Assembly: GCF_900188455.1 (NCBI RefSeq)
Contig: NZ_FZOL01000037.1
Span: 1-41,272 of the forward strand
Source: Pseudomonas japonica
GTDB taxonomy: Bacteria > Pseudomonadota > Gammaproteobacteria > Pseudomonadales > Pseudomonadaceae
Direction of reading: 5' to 3'
Length of the DNA: 41,272 nt
Shown one piece after another: positions 15,614 to 23,889 of this stretch. The first letter of the stretch is position 1, and each line of letters begins with the position of its first letter. Below the pieces are notes generated by a model. It saw only the letters and a list, made by a program, of their open reading frames with translations. It was not told the DNA's origin and did no database searches. Position numbers and translations under genes: made by a program.

Positions 15614-16653
15614 CCCCTTTCGTGCGCACCATCAGCCTGATCGGCTTCCAGGAATTCGCCACCCGGCAAGGGCTCGATCCCGCGCGGATGCTCAAGCTGA
15701 TCGGCCTGCCGCTGCAAAGCCTGCAGGGCGAGGACGCGCTGTATCCCTACCAGCAATACTGCGCCCTGCTGGAGGTGTGCAGCGTCCATTCGGGAAACCC
15801 GCTGTTCGGCCTGCACTACGGCCTGTTCCAGGCCTCCAGCGTCTTCGGCGACCTGCTCTACCTGCTGCGCAATACACACACCGTGGGCGATGCGCTGACG
15901 CAATTGCGCACGCACTATCGCCTGTACAACGGTGCCGCCGACATCGGCCTGGTCAGTGAAAACGGCCTGACCACCCTCAGCTACCACGTCCACCAGCCTG
16001 AAATGCCGGGCGTGCGCCAGGCGCAGGAACTGGGTTGCGCGGTGGGTATGCAACTGATGCGGTTACTGCTGGGCGCCCACTGGCTGCCCGATGAGATCCG
16101 CCTCCCCCACTCACCCGGCAGCGACCCCGAGCGCTATGTACAAGCCCTGGGCATGTCGCCGTGTTTCGACGCGGACAGTCTCGCCATGGTGTTCGCCTCG
16201 GCATGGCTCGAACAGCCGGTCTATGCGCCGGATGATGCCGTGCATCACCTGGCGAGCCGGAAGATGGAACGCATGGAGTCACTCTGCGCCGACGGGCTGT
16301 GCAGCCAGATCAGGCAACTGCTGCGCCACCTGCTGCCCAGCGGACGCGCCACGGCGGAGAAAGTCGCCGACATCATGGCCCTCACGCCGAACGCGCTGCG
16401 CCAGGCCATGGCCGCGGAAGACACGTCCTTTCAACAGTTGCTGGAGGAGGTTCGTCAGGGCATGGCCCGGGAATACCTGAGCGGCCCGTCGATCAACGTT
16501 GCCGAGCTGGCGAGCCTGCTCGGCTACTCCGAAACGAGCGGTTTCTGCCGCGCCTTTCATCGCTGGTTCGGCATGAGTCCGCTGAGCTGGCAGAAAGCCC
16601 AGGGGGTCAAGCGCCAGCCACGTCTTCTGGGCAGACGTCGCAAGCGCTTGTAG
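15604..16653 (+). CDS. AraC family transcriptional regulator, second of a tandem pair
   Basis: 349 residues from the ATG at 15604 (MPMTPFVRT). The ATG at 15610, which gives an ATGA overlap with the previous stop, is an equal alternative. The open frame extends much further upstream, but there it lies inside the previous gene. The domain layout is as in the neighbour: an N-terminal arabinose-binding-like domain with GNPLFGLHYGLF, then an AraC HTH domain with ATAEKVADIMALTPNALRQAM and INVAELASLLGYSETSGFCRAFHRWFGMSP. It is a diverged paralogue of the first, arising probably by tandem duplication. Two coupled regulators of the same class suggest responses to different intermediates or a shared operator; this is inference. 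Confidence 0.85.
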   Translation: MPMTPFVRTISLIGFQEFATRQGLDPARMLKLIGLPLQSLQGEDALYPYQQYCALLEVCSVHSGNPLFGLHYGLFQASSVFGDLLYLLRNTHTVGDALTQLRTHYRLYNGAADIGLVSENGLTTLSYHVHQPEMPGVRQAQELGCAVGMQLMRLLLGAHWLPDEIRLPHSPGSDPERYVQALGMSPCFDADSLAMVFASAWLEQPVYAPDDAVHHLASRKMERMESLCADGLCSQIRQLLRHLLPSGRATAEKVADIMALTPNALRQAMAAEDTSFQQLLEEVRQGMAREYLSGPSINVAELASLLGYSETSGFCRAFHRWFGMSPLSWQKAQGVKRQPRLLGRRRKRL

Positions 16654-16661
16654 GCCTGCGC

Positions 16662-16814
16662 CTAGAAGCCTCTGAACACCTCGCCGATGCTGGCCACCGG
16701 ATGCCCGACATGGGACGCCACAGCCTGGCCGGCAACGGACGGTTTCGAGACGTAGACAGCACTCAGGAACATGGCCAGGGTCAGACCGGCCAGTAGAAAC
16801 GCAAAGCGGCGCAT
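16662..16814 (-). CDS. Small single-TM/exported peptide, 50 residues
   Basis: A short ORF from ATG 16814 with a good GGAGG site 5 bp upstream. The product begins MRRFAFLLAG, has one hydrophobic helix (about 4-20) and then a polar tail with SHVGHPVASIGEVFRGF. It could be a one-pass membrane peptide or a secreted small protein; the family is not recognised. It lies convergent with the second AraC gene and downstream of the long lva operon. The ribosome site and signal-like N-terminus are the support; conservation is untested. Confidence 0.55.
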   Translation of the reverse strand: MRRFAFLLAGLTLAMFLSAVYVSKPSVAGQAVASHVGHPVASIGEVFRGF

Positions 16815-16920
16815 GGGAACCTCCAGCGGTGTTTTTATAGTTGTTATCACTGAGTGTGCTCCGCGGTGACCGCGAAAGCTTCACAGATCACGCCATTAAA
16901 TGCCCTTCTGATCCGCGCCC

Positions 16921-16949
16921 CCGGCCGTCGCATCCTTGCGACCGGCCGG
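16921..16949. other. Hairpin just beyond the end of the lva/diamine operon
   Basis: CCGGCCGTCGCA (16921-16932) and TGCGACCGGCCGG (16937-16949) pair with a single bulge, 11 bp beyond the stop of the last operon gene. There is no T-run, so it may protect the transcript end or act with Rho and not as an intrinsic terminator. Confidence 0.5.
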
Positions 16950-16960
16950 CCGTTCGCGGA

Positions 16961-18340
16961 CTAGGCCAGTTTCTGCAGATGAGCCCAGTGGGTGGCATCG
17001 CTCAAGGTCTTCTCGAACGCCGTGAAGATGGCATCGATGTCCTCTTCCGTGGAGATCAGCGGCGGGCAGAAGGCGATGGTGTCGTAGATGGCGCGGATGA
17101 TCAGGCCATGCTTGTGCGCCTGCCTGAAGATGAAGCTACCCAGCGCCCCCGGCTGCGCGAACGGTCGCTTGCTGGCCTTGTCCGCCACCAGCTCGATCCC
17201 GCCCACCAGCCCGACACCACGAACATCGCCCACCAGCGGATGGTCGGCGAAGGCCCGCAGCCGGCTCTGGAAGATCGGCGCAAGACGCTGCACATGGCCG
17301 AGCAGATCGCGCTCCTCGATGATGCGGATGTTCTCCAGCGCGACCGCGGTGGCGACCGGATGACCGGTGGCGGTCAAGCCATGGGCGAACGAACCGAGGC
17401 GCTCGCTCTGGCTGATCAGCACGTCATGGATCGCATCGGACACCACCAGTGCCGCCAGTGGCTGATAGGACGAGGTGAGCTGCTTGGACAGCACCAGGAC
17501 ATCGGGCTGGATGTCGTACAGCTCGGAGCCGAACAGGGTGCCGAGACGACCGAAGCCGGTGACGATTTCGTCGATCACCAGCAGGATGTCGTAGCGTCGG
17601 CACACCGCCTGGATCGCCGCCCAGTAGCCTTTGGGCGGCGGCAGCACGCCACCCGCGGCGATCAGCGGCTCGCCGATGAACGCGGCGATGGTCTCCGCGC
17701 CTTCGGCCAGGATGTAGCGTTCCAGCTCGTTGGCCAGGCGCGCGGAAAAGTCTTCCTCGGTTTCGCCAGGCTCGGCGAACCGGTAGTAGTTCGGGCACGT
17801 CAGGTGATGCACCGGGATCGCCGGCAGATCGAAATCGCGATGGATCCCCGGGATCCCGGTCAGGCTCGCGGAAGCCAGCGTGGCGCCGTGATAGGCCTGC
17901 TGCCGGGAGATGAATTTCTTCTTCGCCGGTTTGCCCCGTGCGTTGTTCATGTACCAGACGATCTTCACCACCGAGTCGTTGGCCTCGGAGCCGGAGTTGG
18001 TGAAGAACACATGGTTGAGGTCACCGGGCGCCAGCTCGGCCAGCTTGGCGGCGAGCGCGGCGGCGGGGGCGTTGGTCTTGTGGCTGAAGCTGTGGTAGTA
18101 CGGCAACTGCCTGAACTGCTCGACGGCGGCATCCACCAGTCGCTGTTCGCTGAAGCCCAATGCCACGCTCCACAGGCCCGACATGGCCTCGATGTAGGCA
18201 TTGCCCTGGTCGTCGATGACCCGCACGCCCTCTCCCCCGGTGATCACCACCGGCCCCGTCTCACGGTGCTGGGCCAGGTTGGTGAAGGGATGGATGAGTG
18301 ACGACAGATCGTTCTGAACGATGGATTGCGGAGTGCTCAT
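16961..18340 (-). CDS. Class III omega-aminotransferase (putrescine/omega-amino acid type)
   Basis: A 459-residue PLP enzyme of fold type I, class III. Visible sites are NSGSEAND near 115-122 (phosphate cup), YHGATLAS, the cofactor aspartate D257 in LLVIDEIVTGFGR and the Schiff-base lysine K286 in VLSKQLTSSYQPLAA. The sequence resembles pyruvate-dependent transaminases that act on putrescine, spermidine, GABA or beta-alanine. It is the last gene of the lva-diamine operon, 96 bp after the EctB-like gene with a 21-bp-stem hairpin in between. The likely role is removing a terminal amino group to give an aldehyde; whether the substrate is putrescine or GABA cannot be settled by eye. Confidence 0.87.
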   Translation of the reverse strand: MSTPQSIVQNDLSSLIHPFTNLAQHRETGPVVITGGEGVRVIDDQGNAYIEAMSGLWSVALGFSEQRLVDAAVEQFRQLPYYHSFSHKTNAPAAALAAKLAELAPGDLNHVFFTNSGSEANDSVVKIVWYMNNARGKPAKKKFISRQQAYHGATLASASLTGIPGIHRDFDLPAIPVHHLTCPNYYRFAEPGETEEDFSARLANELERYILAEGAETIAAFIGEPLIAAGGVLPPPKGYWAAIQAVCRRYDILLVIDEIVTGFGRLGTLFGSELYDIQPDVLVLSKQLTSSYQPLAALVVSDAIHDVLISQSERLGSFAHGLTATGHPVATAVALENIRIIEERDLLGHVQRLAPIFQSRLRAFADHPLVGDVRGVGLVGGIELVADKASKRPFAQPGALGSFIFRQAHKHGLIIRAIYDTIAFCPPLISTEEDIDAIFTAFEKTLSDATHWAHLQKLA

Positions 18341-18383
18341 TGGCGGGTTTTCCTGCTGCGGAGGGTTGTCGACTGAACGGCAC

Positions 18384-18428
18384 GACGCCCCTGCGGCGAT
18401 GTCTGGCAGACATCGCCGCAGGGGCGTC
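18384..18428. repeat. Long perfect hairpin between the two aminotransferase genes
   Basis: A 21-bp perfect inverted repeat (18384-18404 and 18408-18428) with a 3-base loop GGC, starting 8 bp after the EctB-like stop on the minus strand. No T-run follows. It may stabilise the upstream mRNA or lower expression of the last gene. Confidence 0.8.
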
Positions 18429-18436
18429 CGAAGGGT

Positions 18437-19690
18437 TTACTGGCTCAGCGCGGCCGCGATCGACTCGCCGAACAGTTTCAGACCCAGCTCCAGCTGGTCG
18501 GTAGGGATGTTCACCGGCGGCATCAGCTTGATCACTTCGCCGTTCGGACCACAGCGGTCGACCAGCACGCCGGCCTGCAGCACGCGCTGCTGGGCATCCT
18601 TGGCGTAGGCGACCCGGCCACGGCCGAAGTCGATGCCGGCGACCATGCCGCGGGCACGCGCGGAGGCGACACCCGGGATCTGCGCGAAACCGGCGACCGC
18701 CTCTTCCATCACCGCGACGTTTTTCGCCAGCAGCTTGAGGAAGCTCTCGTCACGCCAGTAGCCGAGCGCGATCTGCGCCGTCAGGAAGGCCAGCTGGTTG
18801 CCGCGGAAGGTGCCGATGTGCTCGCCAGGCTGCCACACGTCCAGCGCCGAGCGGATCAACACAATGGCCATCGGCAGGCCGAAGCCGCCGATCGATTTCG
18901 CGCAGGTCACCAGGTCCGGCTGGATGCCGGAGCGCTCGAAGCCGAAGAAGTCCCCGGTACGGCCACAGCCGGCCTGGATTTCGTCGCAGATGAGAATCAC
19001 GCCGTTATCGCGGGTCCACTTGCGCAGGCGCTGCAGCCACTCGTCGGACGCGGCGTACACACCCGCCTGGATCTGCACCGACTCGACGATCACCGCCGCC
19101 GGCAATTCCCAGCCGCTGCCCTGGTCGTTGGCCATGCGCTCGAGGAAGCCGATGCTGTCGAATTCACCGTGCGGGCTGTCTTCGTAAGGCACGAAGGTCA
19201 CGTCGGAGGACAGGCCGGCACCACGGCGGGTACGGTTGCCGGTGATGGCCAGGGCCCCGGCGGTCATGCCGTGGTAAGCGCCATAGAACGACACGATGCG
19301 GGTCCGCCCGGTGGCCTTGCGCGCCAGCTTCAGCGCGGCTTCGACCGCATCGGCGCCGGTCGGGCCGGTGAACTGCACCTTGTAGTCCCAGCCACGCGGA
19401 TCGAACAGGTCACGCTTGATCGATTCGAGAAAGCTGCGCTTGGTGCTGGTATGCAGGTCGAGACCATGGGTCACGCCGTTCGCCGAAAGGTACTCGATCA
19501 GGGCGTCGCGCATGCGCGGATCGTTGTGGCCGTAGTTCAGCGCCCCGGCGCCGGCGAAGAAGTCCAGGTACTCGCGGCCGTCCTCGGCGTGGACCTTGCT
19601 GCCCAGCGCGGTATCGAATACCAGCGGCAGGTCGCGGCAGTACATCCGCACGTTGGATTCGAGCTTTTCGAACGTCTCGATGTTGTTCAT
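18437..19690 (-). CDS. Diaminobutyrate--2-oxoglutarate aminotransferase-like (EctB family)
   Basis: 417 residues from ATG 19690, with an AGAGG site 7 bp upstream; a longer open frame upstream of it overlaps the aldehyde dehydrogenase gene and is not used. Length and motifs match EctB: FFAGAGALNYGHN near 44-56, VQFTGPTGADAVEAALKLARK, SFYGAYHGMT, D236 in CDEIQAGCGRTG and the PLP lysine K265 in VTCAKSIGGFGLP. EctB interconverts 2,4-diaminobutyrate and aspartate semialdehyde. No ectA or ectC is present here, so ectoine synthesis is unlikely. In this setting it probably works catabolically on diaminobutyrate or another diamine such as 1,3-diaminopropane. Pyoverdine precursor supply (PvdH role) is a less likely alternative. 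Confidence 0.85.
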   Translation of the reverse strand: MNNIETFEKLESNVRMYCRDLPLVFDTALGSKVHAEDGREYLDFFAGAGALNYGHNDPRMRDALIEYLSANGVTHGLDLHTSTKRSFLESIKRDLFDPRGWDYKVQFTGPTGADAVEAALKLARKATGRTRIVSFYGAYHGMTAGALAITGNRTRRGAGLSSDVTFVPYEDSPHGEFDSIGFLERMANDQGSGWELPAAVIVESVQIQAGVYAASDEWLQRLRKWTRDNGVILICDEIQAGCGRTGDFFGFERSGIQPDLVTCAKSIGGFGLPMAIVLIRSALDVWQPGEHIGTFRGNQLAFLTAQIALGYWRDESFLKLLAKNVAVMEEAVAGFAQIPGVASARARGMVAGIDFGRGRVAYAKDAQQRVLQAGVLVDRCGPNGEVIKLMPPVNIPTDQLELGLKLFGESIAAALSQ

Positions 19691-19716
19691 GCATAACCTC
19701 TTTTCAGTGTTTGAAC

Positions 19717-19742
19717 AGGCCCGCAACCTTGCTTGCGGGCCT
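19717..19742. repeat. Intercistronic hairpin between patD and the EctB-like gene
   Basis: AGGCCCGCAA (19717-19726) and TTGCGGGCCT (19733-19742) are exact complements around a 6-base loop. There is no long T-run on the minus strand. It is one of three unrelated hairpins in successive gaps of this operon. Confidence 0.75.
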
Positions 19743-19761
19743 TGTCGCGGTGTCGTTGCGA

Positions 19762-21186
19762 TCAGTGCTTGAACATCACGTGGCGCACTACGGTGTAGTC
19801 TTCCAGGCCGTAGGTGGACAGGTCCTTGCCGTAGCCGGACAGCTTCACGCCGCCATGCGGCATCTCGCTGACCAGCATGAAGTGAGTATTGATCCAGGTG
19901 CAGCCGTACTGCAGGCGAGCGGCCAGGCGGTGGGCGCGGCCGACATCGGCGGTCCACAGCGACGACGCCAGGCCGTAGTCGGACTCGTTGGCCCAGGCCA
20001 GCACCTGCGCTTCGTCTTCGAATTCCGACACCGTCACCACCGGGCCGAAGATCTCGCGCCGCACCACTTCGTCGGCCTGGGTCGTGCCGGCGAGAACGGT
20101 AGGCTCGAAGAAGAACCCGTCACCCTCGGCGCGCTTGCCGCCGGTGACCACCTCGATGTGCGGAACCTCCAGCGCACGCTTGACGAAGCCCTCGACACGC
20201 TCCAGGTGCTCGCGGGTGATCAGCGGGCCCATCTCGGTCGCTGGGTCATCCTGCAGGCCGGTCTTGATGCTGGCCACGGCTTCGCCGAACTTGCGCACGA
20301 ACTGCGCATACACGCCCTTCTGCACATAGATGCGGCAGGCCGCGGTGCAGTCCTGGCCGGCGTTGTAGAAACCGAAGGCGCGGATGCCCTCGACGGCGGC
20401 ATCGATGTCGGCGTCGTCGAAGATCAGCACCGGCGCCTTGCCGCCCAGTTCCATGTGCATGCGCTTCACGCTGTCGGCCGTGCCTTCGATGATGCGGCTG
20501 CCGGTGGCAACGGAGCCGGTCAGGGAGACCATGCGCACCTGCGGATGGCTGGTCAGTGGTTCACCCACCGAGGCACCGCGCCCGTGCACGATGTTGACCA
20601 CGCCCGCGGGGAAAATCCCGGCGAGCAGTTGCGCCAGCTTGAAGGTGGTCAGCGGCGTGTGTTCCGACGGCTTCAGCACCACGGTGTTGCCCGCCGCCAG
20701 GGCCGGGCCGAGCTTCCACGCCGCCATCAGCAGCGGGTAGTTCCACGGCGCGATGGAGGCGACCACGCCCACCGCATCGCGGCGGATCATCGAGGTGTGC
20801 CCGGGGATGTACTCACCCGCCGCCGAGCCCTGCAGGCAACGCACCGCGCCGGCGAAGAAGCGGAACACGTCGGCGACGGCTGGCAGTTCGTCCTGCAGCA
20901 CGGCGGTGAACGGCTTGCCGCAGTTGTCCGACTCCAGGCGGGCGAACGTCTCGGCATGGGCGTCGATGCTGTCGGCCAGCTTGAGCAGGAGGGTCGCACG
21001 GTCTTTCGGCGGGGTCTGCGACCAGCCGTCGAACGCCGCGTTCGCGCTCGCCACCGCGGCGTCGACCTGGGCGCGACTCGCCTCGCGGGTCTGCACCAGA
21101 ACACTGCCCAGGGAAGGGTTGTACACCGCCAGGTGGTCGCCTTCGCCGGCCACCAGGGCGCCATTGATCAGAAGCTGGGTCTGCAT
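19762..21186 (-). CDS. patD: Gamma-aminobutyraldehyde dehydrogenase
   Basis: A 474-residue NAD-dependent aldehyde dehydrogenase that tracks E. coli PatD (YdcW) along its whole length. Examples are LLINGALVAGEG at the start, SDNCGKPF, FFAGAVRCL, GEYIPGHTSMIRRD, and the C-terminus ending LSGYGKD, YGLEDYTVVRHVMFKH. Catalytic residues are E246 (MELGGKAP) and C280 (NAGQDCTAACR). PatD oxidises 4-aminobutanal, made by transamination of putrescine, to GABA. It lies between a PuuP-like permease and two aminotransferases, which supports a diamine pathway. Substrates such as 3-aminopropanal are also possible. The ribosome site is weak (GAGA). Confidence 0.85.
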   Translation of the reverse strand: MQTQLLINGALVAGEGDHLAVYNPSLGSVLVQTREASRAQVDAAVASANAAFDGWSQTPPKDRATLLLKLADSIDAHAETFARLESDNCGKPFTAVLQDELPAVADVFRFFAGAVRCLQGSAAGEYIPGHTSMIRRDAVGVVASIAPWNYPLLMAAWKLGPALAAGNTVVLKPSEHTPLTTFKLAQLLAGIFPAGVVNIVHGRGASVGEPLTSHPQVRMVSLTGSVATGSRIIEGTADSVKRMHMELGGKAPVLIFDDADIDAAVEGIRAFGFYNAGQDCTAACRIYVQKGVYAQFVRKFGEAVASIKTGLQDDPATEMGPLITREHLERVEGFVKRALEVPHIEVVTGGKRAEGDGFFFEPTVLAGTTQADEVVRREIFGPVVTVSEFEDEAQVLAWANESDYGLASSLWTADVGRAHRLAARLQYGCTWINTHFMLVSEMPHGGVKLSGYGKDLSTYGLEDYTVVRHVMFKH

Positions 21187-21206
21187 ATCGATTCTCGCGA
21201 TTGGAA

Positions 21207-21226
21207 GGCAAGCCCGCGGGCTTGCC
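21207..21226. repeat. 20-bp perfect palindrome between permease and patD
   Basis: GGCAAGCCCG followed directly by CGGGCTTGCC, a perfect palindrome in the 112-bp gap. No T-run follows on the minus strand. It belongs to the set of hairpins that punctuate the 3' half of this operon. Confidence 0.75.
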
Positions 21227-21298
21227 GGATGATGGTTGTCGAAGCGTTCGATTGAAAAAACGTCGCCAGGCCAGGCGCCCGCGCACCCGGCCAGCGAT

Positions 21299-22633
21299 TC
21301 ACGGGATCAGCGGCTCAGGCACGGGACTGCGGAAGAAGCTGGTCCGGCAGGCCAGGTAAACCAGGCCCAGGCCCAGCCAGGTGCAGCCCATGATCAGGGC
21401 GTCCTGGTCCAGGCTGATCAGCATCCAGCCGGCCGTGACCAGACCGATGAGCGGAAACAGCACGCCGCGAAACACACCGGCCCCGTCCCTGGCCTGCGCA
21501 TCGAAGGTCAGGCGCAGCGCACAGAGGTTGACCGCGGTGAAGGCAAGGAAGGCGCCGAAGTTCACCAGCGAGGTCGCGGTGGCGATCGACATGCCGAAGC
21601 CGACGGTGCCGAAGGCGCCGCTGAGCAGGATGTTGAACACCGGCGTCTTGAAGCGCGCGCTCAGCGAACCGAAGAGCCTGCGTGGCAGCTGGTTGTCCCG
21701 ACCGAGGGCATACAGCAGCCGCCCCACGCTGGCCTGGAACGACATGCCCGCGGCGAAGTGGGCGACGATGATGCCGGCCAGCACCACAGCGAAGAACAGG
21801 TCCCCACCGATGATCCGGGCGATCTCGAAGGCCGCGCCATCGATGTTGGCGAACTCCATCGACGGATGGACCAGGTGCATGAAGTACGACGAACCGACGT
21901 ACACCGTGCCGCCGGTCAGGGCCACCAGCAGCATGGCCCGCGGAATGGTCCGCGTCGGGTCACGGGTTTCCTCGCTCAGCGTCGACAGCGCGTCGAAGCC
22001 GAGGAAGGAATACGCGGCGATCGCGGCACCGGCCATGGTGGTCGAGAACGGCACGTCCTGCTTGAAGAACGGTTCCACCGAGAGCAGTCCGCCAGGGCCG
22101 TTGGCAGCACTGACGTAGTGCCAGCAGAGCCCGATGAACATGACGATGATGGCCAGCTGGACCAGCATCAGCGTCACGTTGAAGCGGTTCGCCACCTGGA
22201 TGCCGAGGACGTTCAGCAGCGTGCTGGAGACGATGAAGCCGGTGATCCAGACCCACTGCGGCACCTCCGGAAACGCCATGGCGAGGTAGCTGGCGCCGAG
22301 CAACCAGATCAGCATCGGGATGAAGAAATAGTCGAGCAGCGCCGCCCAGCCGACCATGAACCCGAGATTCGGGTTGAGCATCTTGCGGGTGTAGAAGTAA
22401 GCCGAACCCGCGACCGGAAATACCTTGACCAGACGACCGTAGCTCAATGCCGTGAAGATCACCCCGATCGCCGCCATGGCGTAGGACATCGCCGTGGTGT
22501 TCTGGCTTGCCTGCGAGATGACCCCGTAGGTACCGAAGACGATCAATGGAGCAAGGAATGCCAGGCCGAAGAGCAGAACCGAAAACGGGCCCAGGGTACG
22601 CTTCAACGAAACGCCGGGAGTTGCTTCGCTCAT
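21299..22633 (-). CDS. APC-family amino acid/polyamine permease (PuuP-like)
   Basis: A 444-residue inner-membrane protein with about twelve TM helices. Sequence signposts match the putrescine importer PuuP group: FGTYGVISQ at the start of TM1, FTALSYGRLVKVFPVAGSAYFYTRKMLNPNLGFMVGW, SFLGFDALSTLSEETRDPTRTIPRA, and SVGRLLYALGRDNQLP. It likely brings in an amine or amino acid by proton or sodium symport. It starts 12 bp after the iron alcohol dehydrogenase with a GGGGAGA site, so the two are co-translated. Its presence next to patD and the transaminases points to a diamine; in P. putida the lva operon carries other transporters (lvaF/lvaG) at this point. Confidence 0.87.
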   Translation of the reverse strand: MSEATPGVSLKRTLGPFSVLLFGLAFLAPLIVFGTYGVISQASQNTTAMSYAMAAIGVIFTALSYGRLVKVFPVAGSAYFYTRKMLNPNLGFMVGWAALLDYFFIPMLIWLLGASYLAMAFPEVPQWVWITGFIVSSTLLNVLGIQVANRFNVTLMLVQLAIIVMFIGLCWHYVSAANGPGGLLSVEPFFKQDVPFSTTMAGAAIAAYSFLGFDALSTLSEETRDPTRTIPRAMLLVALTGGTVYVGSSYFMHLVHPSMEFANIDGAAFEIARIIGGDLFFAVVLAGIIVAHFAAGMSFQASVGRLLYALGRDNQLPRRLFGSLSARFKTPVFNILLSGAFGTVGFGMSIATATSLVNFGAFLAFTAVNLCALRLTFDAQARDGAGVFRGVLFPLIGLVTAGWMLISLDQDALIMGCTWLGLGLVYLACRTSFFRSPVPEPLIP

Positions 22634-22645
22634 GATCGTCTCCCC

Positions 22646-23803
22646 TCAACCCACGAAGTCGTAGGCAGCGGCGATGATGCCGCGATAGGTCTCCACAGTC
22701 ATTTCCTTGGCATTGTTCGGGTCGGAGAAGTTCTTCTTGGACTTCTCGGCGATGGCCTGGAAGTCCTCGACACGAACGCCCTTGACCCCGGAGAAACGCG
22801 GGATGCCCAGGTCCTTGCTCATCTGGAACAGGTAATCGACGGCAGCCTCGGCGGCGGCGACAGGCGAGAGGTTCGGATCGATGCCGAGCGCGTAAGCGAC
22901 CTGGGCATGGCGGGTGATGTCGGCATCGCGGTTGTGGCCGAAGATGAACGGCAGGAAGATCGCGTTGCCCACGCCGTGCGGGGTGTCGTACATGCCGCCG
23001 ATGGCCTCGGAGATGCAGTGCACGCTGCCCACGTCGGCGTTGCCGAAGGCCATGCCGGCGATCAGGCTGGCGATGAGCATCTGCTCGCGGGCTTCGAGGT
23101 TGTCCGCTTCCTGCACGGCGGGCTTGAGGTAGCGGCTGATCAGGCGGATGGCATGCAGGGCCAGGCCGTCGCTGATCGGGTTCGCCACGCGACAGGTGTA
23201 GGCCTCGATGGCGTGGGTCAGGGCATCCATGCCGGTCGCGGCGGCGATCGGCGCGGGCAGCGTCGCGGTGATGTGCGAGTCGAGCAGGGCCAGCACCGGG
23301 CCGATGCGATAGTCGAGGACGTTCATCTTGAAGTGGCGGGCGGTATCGGTGATCACCGCGAAGCACGTCACCTCGCTGCCGGTACCCGCGGTGGTGGGGA
23401 TCGCCACGATCGGCGGCAACGCATTGGTGAGGGTGAAGGAACCCTCGTAGTCTTCGATGCGGCCCTCGTGGGCCAGCAGGATACTGATGGCCTTGGCCGC
23501 ATCCATCGCGCTGCCGCCGCCCACGGCCAGCAGGCCATCGATACCCTTGCCACGGTAGACCTGCGCCGCCTGGTTGATGTCGTCGCTGCGAGGGTTGGCC
23601 TTCACATCGGCGATTTCCTCGAAGGTGATGCCCGAGGCGTCCAGGCTGGTGTACACGCTGTTCAGCAGACCGGCCGCCTTGACCCCGGCGTCGGTGACGA
23701 TGAGCACATGCTTGAGGCCGAGTTCACGCAGATGTTCGCCGGTGCGCTCGCGCAGACCAGGTTCCATCACGATCTTGGTGGGGAGTACGAAGCGGAATTC
23801 CAT
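22646..23803 (-). CDS. Iron-containing (type III) alcohol dehydrogenase
   Basis: 385 residues from ATG 23803 with an AGAGG site 6 bp upstream; the longer frame (to 23935) overlaps lvaE and is rejected. The NAD(P)-binding GGGSAMD lies at 95-101. Metal ligands are visible as D175 (LLDSH), H197 (GMDALTHAIE), H262 (GSVHCISEA) and H276 (YDTPHGVGN). The family interconverts alcohols and aldehydes; known members include 4-hydroxybutyrate dehydrogenase, which reduces succinic semialdehyde. Here it sits between lvaE and the diamine genes, so it is a candidate bridge from succinic semialdehyde to a 4-hydroxy acid for the Lva enzymes. Oxidation of a pathway alcohol is the alternative. Confidence 0.87.
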   Translation of the reverse strand: MEFRFVLPTKIVMEPGLRERTGEHLRELGLKHVLIVTDAGVKAAGLLNSVYTSLDASGITFEEIADVKANPRSDDINQAAQVYRGKGIDGLLAVGGGSAMDAAKAISILLAHEGRIEDYEGSFTLTNALPPIVAIPTTAGTGSEVTCFAVITDTARHFKMNVLDYRIGPVLALLDSHITATLPAPIAAATGMDALTHAIEAYTCRVANPISDGLALHAIRLISRYLKPAVQEADNLEAREQMLIASLIAGMAFGNADVGSVHCISEAIGGMYDTPHGVGNAIFLPFIFGHNRDADITRHAQVAYALGIDPNLSPVAAAEAAVDYLFQMSKDLGIPRFSGVKGVRVEDFQAIAEKSKKNFSDPNNAKEMTVETYRGIIAAAYDFVG

Positions 23804-23889
23804 ACATACCTCTTGCCCTTCGGGCGCAGTTATTGTCGTTTTCAAAGGTTCGCTGGAACAGCACCAGCGCCAGGCCATCAGCAGGTCGA

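Noticed and set aside
18437..19957. Extended start for the EctB-like gene (506 codons)
   Set aside because: The extra 89 codons lie in the end of patD and the hairpin and do not resemble EctB; ATG 19690 has an AGAGG site.
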